Made by a program: the position numbers and the translations under genes. A stretch of 64,000 bases of DNA from Orobanche coerulescens (taxonomy: Eukaryota > Streptophyta > Magnoliopsida > Lamiales > Orobanchaceae): assembly GCA_033398695.1 (NCBI GenBank), contig CM065802.1, positions 81,888,096 through 81,952,095 on the forward strand, in the 5' to 3' direction. Under the pieces are notes generated by a model. It searched no databases. It saw only the letters and a program-made list of their open reading frames with translations, and was not told the DNA's origin. Positions within the stretch are counted from its first letter, which is position 1. Every line of letters starts with the position of its first letter. Positions 12,357 through 22,985 of the stretch are shown piece by piece.

Positions 12357-14656
12357 ATGGAATCTTATTTTGAAGGAGTAAATCTGAAGGCTGTCAAGGA
12401 CCACATTATTTTCTCACTGGTCGTTGATTTTGAAGGACTTTTGGAATCGAATTTGGAAACTATGATGTGCTCAATCTTATCCGCTCGATGAAGATGAATG
12501 GGATCTACCCATTTTTGGATATCAGTCCCAAGCACTTGTTCAAGGAGGATGTTATTGTATTTGTCCGCGAAGCCCAAGTGATTGAGGCAGGGATTAGAAG
12601 CACTGTCGGCGGAGTACAAGTGGACATATCGCCGGAGACGATCCGAAATTTTTTTGGAATGAAGAATCATGACATAGCGGTCGAGGCCCTTAAACAGAAC
12701 GCAGCCGATACTTGGCTGAAAATTAAGGTGGCTGACCAACTGGAGAAGCTAGAGCTCACGGCCAAGAGGAGCGAAATTAAAAAGGTGTATCGATATGTGT
12801 TGGACATAACCAACAAAATAGTCATGGGCATGGCCGGAAGCTACGACCAACTGTCGTCGGCTAAATTCATGGTGCTGGGAGGACTAATCCAGGACGAGCC
12901 GATTGATTGGTCAGATTACATTTTCAGGCAGTTGGTGCGCGAGGTCAAGAAGGCCGAGTGGATTGTTGAAGAGAAGAAATTCAGATCCAAGCTGGCGTTC
13001 AGAATGCAGCTAAGTTGGATCCTGGAGAAGCTGGGTGTGGCGAAGGGAAATACTGACCCCTTCCACATCAACAAGAGACTTGGTCATCTAGACTAAGAGA
13101 CATTGAGGAGGTTAGGAAGCAAAAGGAGAGCAGCTCAGATGTTAAAACAGCTGTCTGATCAGGGACCAACCTACATATACCCTGAATCATTAGACGAGTC
13201 AGACCAGGCTGCAGCCGGCAACCCACCTGTAGCCCAGTCTGAGAAAGAGTCGGACAATACACCAATAGCTCTTCATTTCAAGAGAAGGGGTGATCCATCC
13301 ATCATGCATTCCTCACCAGAACATTCTCCAAAGAGGCCCATGCGATTGCAGTTCAGCCAAGAGGAGCAGCTAGAGCAATTTCCCAGTCCTTCAGCCAGGA
13401 GCCTGGAGACCCAGATCGTTCCTCTCCTCACTCCAGCATTCATCTCAGAAGAATAGGAAGCAGTTTTAATAATTTCCATACCTGAGGCCAATTATACTTT
13501 TCACCTGCTTGACAACAACATTTTTAACTTATCCTTAGAGCAACTTCAGTTGGTTAAACCACAAGCTCTAAAACATTCTTTTGTCCATATTTTTGATGAA
13601 TGGAAAGCTTTTAAATCACTTTCTTTCACTCAACTTCAAGCTTATATTGAAGCAAGTGGTTGGGGATATCCCCAAGCCACAGAAGATGTGCTGATACATT
13701 TTTGCAAAGTGTTAGACATAATTTCGCTACTTCAGGAAAATTGGTTCATGTCCAATTTTAAAACCAACATGGACCAATTGATCCACTCTATTAGGTATAG
13801 CATTTTTGATGGATTCATTGGTAAAGAAGAAGATGATGAAACAGAACTAAGAATAGAAGAAGTGGATGAAGAAGTAGAAGAAGAAGAAATTATCATTACT
13901 GATGATGAAGAGGGAAGACAGGAAGAAATAGAAGAAGACAATATCTTAGTTGAAAAAGAAACTGGAGAAGAAGAAGTTGAAAAAACTGTGGAATTAGAGG
14001 ATGAAGAAGAAGAAGAAGGAGAAGAAGTTGATCAGGAGGATGAAGAAGAAAAGGAGGATGATGAAAAAGATAAAGATGATGAGAAAAAGGATGATAAAGA
14101 TGAAGATAAAAATGATGATGATGATGATGATGGTAAGGATGAAGGAGGAGAAAAAGTAGCTGAGAAAGAAAAGGAGGATGATGAGGAGGAAGAAAAGGAA
14201 GAAGGAGAGAAAGAGCTGGAAAAAGAAGAAGGAGAAAAAGAAGGAGGAAAAGAGAAGGAGCCAAAAAAGGAGGCTGCAGACAAGGCTGGGGCACCTGCCC
14301 GATATACAAGCTTAGATGCAGACTTGGCTGAAGACTCCAGATCGGGGACCCCTGAACAGACCCCATCTGGATTGCCAGCTGCAGACAGGAGTCTGCAGAT
14401 AGGTGGGTCATCCGCACACCTACCTGCAGGCGTAGAAGGCTCAGGCGATCACTCTCCACAGACATCACAACTCTCACCTGTGATGACTGAGTTGATCCGA
14501 CAGATAGTTAAAGACACTATTGGAGAGATGCTTGCTTCTCAAATTACTCCTGATCTGCAGTCGATCAATGCAAAAATTGACACCTTGCTGCAGCGGGACA
14601 TCCCTCAACCACCTCCTCCTACAAACAACAGAATGCCCTTCGGCATGTCTGACTAG
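12357..14656 (+). pseudogene. Element B extra ORF (plant-transposon-type domain plus acidic region)
   Basis: Sits where SIRE elements carry an env-like ORF. The likely ATG is 12357; a frameshift near 12460 leads into one frame that runs to 14656 and is cut by TAA 13094 and TAG 13454. The first ~210 residues ('SPETIRNFFGM', 'IEAGIRSTVGGVQVDISPE') resemble the 'putative plant transposon protein' family seen in many extra ORFs of plant retroelements. A ~150-residue tract, almost all Glu/Asp/Lys, follows at about 13830-14280, then a Ser/Pro/Gly tail with a possible short coiled coil ('MTELIRQIVKDTIGEML'). No signal peptide or clear membrane segment is seen, so an envelope role is unsupported. Function unknown. 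Confidence 0.7.
13826..14275 (+). repeat. ~450-bp purine-rich (GAA/GAT/GAG) tract
   Basis: The plus strand is almost pure A/G with scattered T, encoding the Glu/Asp/Lys tract. Strand asymmetry of this length is unusual for the window and is a candidate triplex-forming or replication-slippage region. Confidence 0.8.
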
Positions 14657-15298
14657 ATGCACAGAATGGAGCAGTAATTAACCACCCTGGTTGTGAAGAG
14701 ATAAATTCACCACTAGAAGGGGGGTTGAATAGTGGTGATGCGGAATACCGAAATTTCTTGCGAGTAAAAAGAAAATAATGCGGAAAATAAAGACTCAAGA
14801 ATTTATAGAGGTTCGGCAACTTGCCTACGTCCTCTCTCCGACTTTCTTTTCTATCAAGCAAAGAAAAACCACAACCTTAACTCGTCTTCTATCGGTCCGA
14901 GTTCACAATCACACAATCCGCTTGTCTTCTATCGGTCCAAGCTCAACCTTTCCCTCAATATGAATAATTGTTTATCTAGTGTTCTATAGGAACTAGATAA
15001 TCCTCACTATACGAATATGGGAGTATAATCCTAACAATGCCGGATCAAAGATCCTAATAACACCGGATTAGTGACTCTTGATTCGTTTCTTTTTCGCTCA
15101 AGTGTAAGTGATGCAACACTTACAACCAAATGAAAGAATACAAAGGATAATGGATATTACAATTGAAATCGCTCTTGTATCTTTCTTTTCTCACAACTTG
15201 TAATGCAATAAAATATGTAAATCTGAGCTCAAGAATGCTTTGATTGCTTGTATGCTTGAATGCTTGAAGTTGTGTGTTTGATACCCAAGTCCTTCGGG

Positions 15299-15306
15299 TA
15301 TTTATA
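15299..15306 (-). promoter_or_regulatory. TATA box of solo LTR E
   Basis: Perfect TATAAATA on the minus strand. The palindrome array begins 38 bp upstream of it in that orientation. Confidence 0.65.
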
Positions 15307-15343
15307 GGAGTGAGACAGCCTTCAAAATCTGAAAAATATACTA

Positions 15344-16138
15344 TTAGCGTGCGCTAATAGATCCTTGTAGCGTGCGTTAGCGGATTTTGACTTGAGTTCT
15401 CCGAACGGTCACAAAGACTGTTGCAACGGTAAAATTCTGTGTCTAGCGTGCGCTAGTAATGATATGGTAGCGTGCGCTATCGTCTTGGTCAACTAGTCTT
15501 CGATCTTGACTTTGACAAAATCCGATTTCCTCTCCAACGACTCTTTTTCCAACGGCTAAAATCATGATTAGCGTGCGCTAGCAAGTATGCATAGCGTGCG
15601 CTAGCATTAATTAAATCCAATATTTCCAGATTTTCCGGATCTGTATTGACTCTTGCTTCCAACGGTTGAATTTCAAACGGTAAACTGCATATTCCATTTA
15701 GCGTGCGCTAACACCTTTCCTTTAGCGTGCGCTACTGAATTATTTCAATAACGTACGTTGCCTTGTGTAGCGTACGTAAAGACCTAGACGAAGTGAGTCC
15801 AGTGGCTACTGGACTACTGACCATTATTTCGGTAGCGTGCGCTAGATATGAAAATTAACGTGCGCTAAGTCTTCACTTTAGCGTACGTAAGAATATGTCT
15901 GTAGCGTGCGCAACGTCCAATTCTGAATTCCTTTCACTGACTTCTGGAGGCTTGCGATAGCGTGCGTTATGTATGTGGTATAGCGTGCGCTAACTATAGT
16001 TTATTAGCGTGCGCTATCATTCAATAGCTTGCGTGCGCTATCGATCAGGCGACTTGAGTAGGCTGCAGCTGACTTGACTGGTCTGTGTATGAGAGTCTCG
16101 ATAGCGTGCGCTACGGTATGATACGTAGCGTGCGTTAG
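15344..16138. repeat. Array of AGCGTGCGCT palindromes in solo LTR E
   Basis: About 20 sites. Centres counted by hand: 15350.5, 15373.5; 15449.5, 15473.5; 15574.5, 15597.5; 15704.5, 15728.5, 15754.5, 15773.5; 15838.5, 15861.5, 15884.5, 15907.5; 15963.5, 15986.5, 16010.5, 16034.5; 16107.5, 16131.5. Most neighbours are 23-24 bp apart; pairs and quartets repeat every 125-144 bp. The ~12-bp spacers are not conserved. AACGG motifs, including TCCAACGGCTA at 15548-15558, fall between groups. Confidence 0.9.
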
Positions 16139-16237
16139 CCATATTGTGTTCCTTCAAGAGATTATCGAGCCGAGATAGATTCAATTAAATGTTTTGTATG
16201 TAACCATCATCAAAATACATTTTGTGTCAACAGGTTG

Positions 16238-16338
16238 ATGCTGGGAAAAAGGGGGAAGAGAGGTTTCAGGGGGAAGGCAGCAAGCAGGGGGGAATAGGAA
16301 ATCAATAGATGAGGACCAAGAAGAGACAAGATGTCTAA
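16238..16338 (+). other. Element B 3' region next to the solo LTR
   Basis: G/A-rich stretch (several GGGGGAA runs) leading to the last ORF. No gene seen. Confidence 0.4.
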
Positions 16339-16932
16339 ATGATCACTACTGGGACATCATCAGCTAAGAGGAAGGGAGAAGCAGAACCAGAACAGGCTGA
16401 TGATCAGCCTGCAGTCAAAAGAAGAAGGATCAGAATTGGGGAGCCTACACTAGAATGGGAAGGCAGAGAGTTATGGTATGTTGAAGATTTTATTCCCATC
16501 GAAGCTTTACCTATGTGGGGAACAACAAGGAAGAAGTTTATCAGAGATTTTTATGTCTGGGAGTTACTCCAGGATAATAGTTGCTCCCCACAATAGATTT
16601 TTATTAACTTCATGGAGGAAGCACATCCAAAACTCTGGGCTGTCCTACTAAAACATGCAAAGGAATGCAAGGCATACCCAATGATCCATCCTTTTAGGCC
16701 TAAAGATCCTCCCACCTTGTTAAATGGTGATCTGAACGAATTAGCACTTCAAAGGAAAACAAAGAAACTTTGTGATGAGCATAAATTTTCCTCAGAAGAA
16801 GAGCAAGGCTTTGCCACTCTCGTTGTCAGAAGAAAATATGGTCTTGCTCCTGTTAAGATAAGACCAATTGGAGCTAAGCCTATCAGACCTGCCAAGCAGC
16901 CTATTCGCAGAGGCAGAGGAAGAGGCAGATGA
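16339..16932 (+). pseudogene. Element B second extra ORF (basic, RG-rich tail)
   Basis: One frame of about 197 codons from ATG 16339 to TGA 16930, with a single TAG at 16594. It has a nuclear-localisation-like cluster near residue 28 (KRRRIRI), a Trp-rich segment ('WEGRELWYVEDFIP'), and ends in an Arg-Gly repeat (RRGRGRGR), a pattern common in RNA-binding proteins. It lies downstream of the acidic ORF and ends about 220 bp before the polypurine tract. Family not recognised. It may be the distal part of the extra ORF above, separated by decay and the solo LTR. Confidence 0.55.
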
Positions 16933-17154
16933 TTTGTATTTATTTCTTTTGAAATTTTGTACTTGTAATTTTTCCTGTAATTGGTTTGTTCATTGAAATC
17001 CCTGTACTTGTAAACAATTCAGAGAAAATTTTATAACAGTCTTTTGAATGACAATTCCCAGTTGTCTCAAAAACAAGACTGATTTTAGTTTGTGTCTTGC
17101 AATCAAGTGCAGACTTGTTCATTTGAATATTTTGCTTAAGTTTTGCCATCATCA
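16933..17154 (+). other. 3' untranslated region of element B
   Basis: T-rich, no ORF, leads to the polypurine tract. Confidence 0.5.
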
Positions 17155-17168
17155 AAATAGGGGGAATT
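17155..17168 (+). other. Polypurine tract of element B
   Basis: AAATAGGGGGAATT directly precedes the 3' LTR start TGTTAGG at 17169. Confidence 0.8.
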
Positions 17169-18620
17169 TGTTAGGAATACTTGTTAGATTTTGATGATGT
17201 CATTAATATAATTCAAATGTCTATTACTTGGCAAAAATGTAAGGAAGAACCGAATGAGTATCTTTCATAGGCCAAATTATGTTAAGTTTATTACTTGGCA
17301 AAAATGTAAGAAGAACCAAATGAGTATCTTCTTCCATAGGCCAAATTATGTTAAGTTTAATACTTGGCAAAATGTAAAGAAGAACCAAATGAGTATCTTC
17401 TACAGGCCAAAATAAGTTAGGCTCAAATCGGCTAAGTACAAAAGTACAGCTAAGTTCATCAGAGAAGTACAGCCGAGTCAAGTCAGAGAAGGTCTGGTCA
17501 ACAAAAATTCATCAGATATGTTTGACCAGACTGCAGTCAAGTGACTTCAGACAAGTCATCTGATCTGGCGAGTCTCAAACAGTCACCATCAGAGAAGTCC
17601 AAACTGCAGAGAAGATGACTGCACATCAGCCAACTTGAGATCAGCCAAGTACTCCAAGTCCACGTCAGCATGCATTGAATAGTCAAATATTACGAAAAGT
17701 CACATGCAAACGTGAAGAGACATATTGGAGAGATTCCTGCAAAGGATATGAATTAAATAATTCATCCAGGCCTACCATTGAAGACTTTAAAGATACGACG
17801 CCTCACATGCAAAGTCTTCACAACGGTCGAAAGATGGATTAAAATATGGGAATCCAGCCTTGCAACGTTCAGAAATAAAACAATGAAGTCTACCTCTCCA
17901 ACGGACGGGTTTGTTAAAAATATTTGCAACGGCTATGAAGGAAATGCTCAAGGATCGTGACCTATATATATCCGAAGATTTGAAGCTGAGCATTACACAC
18001 AACATCGGTGCGAACTAAATCTCAAGCAATCTAAAAGCGAACTATAGCATCATGAAAAGAGCAGTTCTCAAAAGTTCATATTTGAAGAAGCTCTTAGTTG
18101 GAGAAGACAAAAACTCGTGTCTTTAATCCTGAGTTCGGGGTACTTCACTGGTTGAAGTTCAAGACTGTAAAGGCATCCAAGGATCACGGATCAACAGGTG
18201 CAAGGCAGTCAAGGGAGTTGCAACGGCAAGGATTTCCACTGGCTGGAAGCTGTTGTAATTTGGTTGAATCACTGTAATCTTTATCACTGGTTGATAATTA
18301 TAGTGAATTCATCTCCAACTAGTTTGGAGAAAGTGGATTAGTAGAGGATTACCCCACCTCTGAGACCACTATAACTGCCTGCGTATTTTACTGTTTTATA
18401 GCATCATACTTTAACTGCTGCATTCATTGTTAAGTGTTTCATTGGTTGTTCCTGCATTCGTCATCAGCTGACTTCCGCACGTATTGAGAACAAATGACTC
18501 TAAGTCATTTGGATATCTATCAGCTGAAGAAACTTACTCTTCGTGAAAAAGAGTTTAAGAGTTTGAATAAGTCTATTCACCCCCCCTCTAGACTTATTCC
18601 TGGACGACTTGTGACCTACA
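17169..18620 (+). repeat. 3' LTR of element B
   Basis: 1,452 bp, matches 4771-6254 with scattered substitutions and small indels. Ends CTACA before the TGATT duplication at 18621-18625. Confidence 0.92.
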
Positions 18621-19479
18621 TGATTGGGATCATTTAAGAACCATTCTGTCGTAAATACCAGTATACGTATAAACCCTTCTTTCAAATGCCCCGATCAAGT
18701 TATAGGGTCACGGTCAGTCAAACCTTATCTGTACTTGACGCTATGTATGCGTTAATGCAAATCGAGATCATCGAGATCTCGTGTATCCAATACAACTAGC
18801 TCCAATGATTTGGCCAAAGACTTACGATCTCATCTGCCAATAACGGCATAGGAGAAAGAATTCTATCTTGGTACTCAGTAGGACCTGTTACTTACCCGTC
18901 AGGATGCACGTCGAGGTTGACCCCCACCTCCCGATTTATAGGGTCGAACTGCTCTATTGAAAATCTTGACGTCACAAGCACATCCCTACTAAATCCTGAA
19001 GTCGAAGGTTCACGAATACCTATCACAACCTTTTGATTCCGTCATTGACTGTCCCGGAGTGAAATCCGTGTGACAAATCGAGGGTGAGTGGGTTCGAGTA
19101 TACTAATCCAATTAGCATACCTATAACGTGTGCTCCCACTAACCATTAGTGTTCAACAGGCACTCTCCATATCAAAGAACATGTCATACAAGCCTTCACA
19201 TAAACTTAATGCCCAGTCGAGTTTCATCGACTTGCGAACGACTAAGTATTTGAGCTATAAACCTTTCCAGTGCCGACCCCCTTATCCAATAAGGAATGGA
19301 ATGTTTTGCTCTCAAATACACGGACTAGTTTCTATATGTATATTTATGATTTAGGAATGCCAGTAACTACCAGTATATAAAGAAACATCCATTGCCTTAT
19401 ATTAATAATTTACATAATTACAAGTACAATGCCCTCACTTAACATCATCTGAGTGGCATTCAAGAGCATACTCCTAACA
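18621..19479 (-). repeat. Element A 3' LTR, inner part
   Basis: Resumes after copia B and matches the 37850-38730 segment of the other A LTR. Ends ACTCCTAACA. Confidence 0.88.
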
Positions 19480-19494
19480 ATCTCCCACTTGCAC
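19480..19494 (-). other. Polypurine tract of element A
   Basis: Minus strand reads GCAAGTGGGAGATTG into the LTR, a classic copia tract. Confidence 0.8.
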
Positions 19495-20929
19495 TTAATG
19501 CCACACACTATGGTATCTAATACCCATGTTCTCCAGATTACGCTCCAAGCTAATCTGAGAATGTGGCTTGGTCAGTAGATCTGCGACGTAGTCGGCTGAC
19601 TCTACTCTATGCAGCACAATGTATCTCTATGCGAACAAGTTCTCTTACGAGATGATACTTTCTCTTAATATGTTTTGTACTGTTGTGAAACCTCGGCTCA
19701 TCGGCCTATGCTACCGCTCTATTGTTATCGTATAAAAAACAAAAAATTGGCAGCGCAACACATGGTGTCACATGAAGTTTACCCAGTAACTTCTTAATCC
19801 TTCCTTTGGAGACCTCCGAGGTCGCTTTATACTCGGCCTAACAGGTGGAACCAGCAGTCACGCTATACTTGGCACTATGCCAAGATACTGCTCCCCCATT
19901 AAGAGTAAATGTAGCCAGAAGTAGGCATAGAATTGTCTTTCTGTCCTTGGAAGTCCAATATAGTGAATCCCATTACATTCAGTTCTCCACCACCATATTT
20001 AAGAACCAGATCTCTAGTCCTTATAAAGTACTTGAGAACGTTCTTTTACGGCGGTCTAATGTTCCTTAACTGGGTTAGCCCGAAACCTACTTACCACGCT
20101 CCTAGCATGTGCAATGTTAGGTCTCGTACACAATAAAGTATACATAAGGCTACCCACGGCCGAAGCATATGGTATATTACTCATTTCCTTTCATTGTTCC
20201 TCACTATGAGGACATATCTTCAAGGTGAGTTTTATTCCATGTCGCATCGTAAGGAACCCTCTTTAAGATCTGATCTATATAGAGGGCTTGGGAAAAACCT
20301 ATTGTTCTCTTCGCTCTATCCCGGTAGATCCTAATACCAAGAATATAGGTAGCTTCTCCCAAGTCTTTCATGGAGAAATTACTCGAAAGTCAAACTTTCA
20401 CTGAACTGAGCATTCCAACATCATTTCCTATTAGTAGAATGTCATCTACATATAGTACTAAGAATGTGATCTTGCTCCCACTAACCCTCTTGTATACACA
20501 AGGTTCCTCTTCATTTTGCACGATGTCAAACTCTTTGACTGTCTCGTCAAAATGAAAGTCCCAACTACATGAAGACTGCTACAGTCCATTTCATGGAGTC
20601 TACATCCACCATTACAAGGTCATAGGTCTTTGGGTCAGTCTATTGGCTATCACTTAGAACCTCATGGAGACCCAACTCCTCCAAGTGCACAAGTCCATAC
20701 CTCTCAGGTAAATGAGACACCCTACTAGACCTACGAGGTGGTTATACTTGTGTTTCAGAAGGTTCGGTTCCAATTTCTTACACAGGTGTCTCCTAAGGAG
20801 TTTCATTGTATTCTTCCAAAGAAATATTTCTACCTGCTCCGCCTTCCTAAATGAACTCATCTTCCAAGAAGTGTGCATGCAAAGCAACAATGATCTTTCG
20901 ATCTTTGGGCATGTAGAATAGATAACCCA
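19495..20929 (-). pseudogene. Element A reverse transcriptase/RNase H remnant
   Basis: Heavily broken. 'LYVDDILL' (the RT polymerase box, still Y-V-D-D) reads on the minus strand near 20440-20465. Farther downstream (about 19500-19850) pieces of copia RNase H and the usual C-terminus ('NSTKHI', 'KRKYHLVRE') appear in several frames with stops. Between them no frame stays open for more than about 80 codons. Confidence 0.75.
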
Positions 20930-21502
20930 TCATCCCAGATGGGAATCCAATGAAACGTCCCTTTGCGGACCTCGCTTCCAATTTTTCCACCTTAGTCTTC
21001 TTGACATAGGCGGACATCCCCAAATCCTAATGTGATTAAGACTTGGTTTCTTGCCCTCCCACATCTCATGTGTAGTTTTAGGAAGGAATTTATAAGGACA
21101 TCTGTTCAAGATGTAAGAGGCAGTCAGGAGAGCATACCCCCACAGGTAAATCGGTAAGTCAGTATAGCCCAGCATGTAACGGACCATGTTCAACAAGGTC
21201 CGGTTCCTTCTTTCTGACACACCATTTAACTGAGGAGTACCTGGAGGTGTTAGTTGTGAAATGATTCCATGTTCTTTAAGGAACTCGTCAAACTCCATAC
21301 TCATATACTCGCCACCTCGGTCCGACTGAAGTGCTTTGATATGATTTCCAGTTTGTTTCTCGACTAGGGCCTTAAATTCCTGGAATTTCTCAAAGGCCTC
21401 GGATTTATGTTTCATTAAGTATACATAATTATACCTAGTATGATCATCTGTAAACGTAATGAAGTACTGATATCCGTACATGCTGCTTCTAAAGCACCAC
21501 AT
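20930..21502 (-). pseudogene. Element A integrase core
   Basis: An open stretch of 190 codons with the rve core: 'YFITFTDDHTRYNYVYLM' (first Asp), 'LQSDRGGEYMS' (second Asp) and 'GVSERRNRTLL' (Glu), so D-D-E is intact. The N-terminal zinc-binding half, expected upstream at about 21505-21830, is present only as broken frames. Confidence 0.85.
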
Positions 21503-21832
21503 ACATTGGTATGGATTAATCCCAGTTTATCAACGGCTCTTTCAAAAAATCCCTGTGAAAGGGGACTTAGTCATTTTGCCTTTAAGGCAAGATTCACAAG
21601 TAGGAAAGGGATCCGATCCCAGTGGACCCATAAGTCCATATTTTTCCATGTTGTAAACCTTGGTCTGACCAACATGACAAAGTCTAAGATGCTATTTCAA
21701 AACTTGATTGGTTTCATCCCTACCACGCTTTCTAGTCATAGTATTCACAACGACTTTGTTGCTGAGATTTAGATGATACAATCCATTTAACAATGTATCA
21801 GTACCCACTAGTTTATTTCTGAAATAAATTTT

Positions 21833-22985
21833 TCAGGAACCATCACCAATGAAAAATGAAAAGCCTTTTCGGTCCATGACCGGAATGGATACAATGTTTT
21901 TGTGCCCCTTGGGCAAAACAAGTGCATCTTCTAAAGTCAAAACAAAGCCGGATTCTAAACCCAAAAGAAGTGATCCTATGTAGGCCTCCTCGACACTATG
22001 CCCGCTTCCGACTGTGATCATAACTTCTCCAGCTCCAAGCTTCCTACTTTGTTCCAGATCCTGATTCACGATATAGATATGAGAACTAGCACTAGAATCC
22101 AGTATCCAGGAAGTAGAAAATACAGTAGCAGAACAATTTATTTCCAAAACTAAAAGTTCTGTACTTGAAGTGCCATGAAGAATCGGACAGTCTCTAGCCC
22201 AGTGGCCCAGCTCACCGCACTTGAGACAAGCATCCTTCTTCTTGTTGTTCTTCGAAACCATCGGGGCCTTGCCCTTTCCCTTGAAGTCCTTGGCTTGTGG
22301 TCCCATCTGATTCTTGGTCTTTTTCTTCTTGTTCTTAGACCTCTGAGGTCCAGAAGAAATCACAAGAGCAGACTCCTTCATCCGCAGAGTCTTCATCTAA
22401 GACTGAGCGGTCATAAGTTTGTTCATTAGCCCAGCTAAATTACATGCAATCTCATTGCAGTTGAAGTTCAGAACAAACTGTGAGAAGGAATCAGGGAGAT
22501 ACTATAGGATAAGGTCGGTTTGGAGAGAAGTATCCATTTTAAAATCAAGAGCCTCCAATATCTCGATCATGGATATCATTTTGAGGATGTGTTCCCCAAC
22601 CTTCTCACCTCCCTTCATCCTTGCACCGAACAGTTGCTTGGATCTCATATCTAGCAGTTCTGCTGTGCTCACCATAAAGTTCGGTTAAGTGAGATAGAAT
22701 CTGCCTAGTAGAAGTCATTTTCTCATGAGCTCTCTGAAGCTCATTAGACATAGAAGCCATTATGTATGCACGGACTTTTACGTCATCATTAACCCACTTT
22801 TCGTGGTTTTCAATCTCTTCCTGATTGGCTCTGGTCCGCACAGGAGGTGCTGGAATGTACATCTCCAAGACGTATCCCAGTGCCTCTATACTGAGGACAA
22901 TCATCAGATTGCGGAGCCAGTCCACAAAGTTAGGTCCAATCAAGGTGTTATTTTCGAGTAGAATTGCGAGTGGATTTATTGTCAT
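21833..22985 (-). pseudogene. gag: Element A gag and protease
   Basis: Starts at an ATG (22983-22985) with copia gag sequence ('MTINPLAILLENNTLIGPNF', 'ALGYVLEM'), continues with frame changes near 22600 and 22400, then a Lys-rich region and an intact zinc knuckle (CLKCGELGHWARDC). The protease follows: 'WILDSSASSHIYI' has D-S-S where D-S-G is expected (AGT at 22091-22093), so this copy is probably inactive. Gag packages element RNA and the protease matures the particle. Confidence 0.85.

Larger units (their letters stand above)
14694..16232 (-). mobile_element. Solo LTR E
   Basis: Bounded by TGAAGAGATAAATTCACC and GTGTCAACA, with the perfect 5-bp duplication GGTTG at 14689-14693 and 16233-16237. 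No internal region or second LTR is present, as expected after LTR-LTR recombination. Orientation is minus because TATAAATA (15299-15306) lies on that strand. On that strand the LTR opens TGTTGACACAAAATG, a copia-style start. U3 carries about 20 AGCGTGCGCT palindromes. Confidence 0.88.
4771..18620 (+). mobile_element. SIRE/Maximus-like Ty1/copia element B
   Basis: LTRs at 4771-6254 and 17169-18620, TGTTAGGAATAC...GTGACCTACA, with the perfect target duplication TGATT. A tRNA-iMet-type primer site (6257) and a polypurine tract (17155-17168) border the interior. Domain order gag, coiled-coil linker, protease, integrase, RT, RNase H is copia order. Two extra ORFs follow pol. At 13.85 kb (about 12.3 kb without solo LTR E) it is large for copia, which fits SIRE/Maximus; that assignment is inferred. 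All coding parts carry stops or frameshifts. Confidence 0.9.

Noticed and set aside
14032..14283. Minus-strand Ser/Phe-rich ORF
   Set aside because: Same shadow effect; no motif, no promoter.
13896..14477. Long minus-strand ORF rich in Leu/His/Pro opposite the acidic ORF
   Set aside because: A reverse-complement shadow of the GAA/GAT tract; purine-rich coding strands automatically leave the other strand open.
12357..14656. Envelope protein in copia B
   Set aside because: Position fits SIRE env-like ORFs, but no signal peptide, fusion-like or transmembrane segment was seen; the protein is strongly acidic.
15344..16138. CRISPR-like array of regularly spaced repeats
   Set aside because: Repeats are only 10-12 bp and palindromic, spacers are about 12 bp, and they lie inside a plant LTR with target duplications. 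No cas genes.
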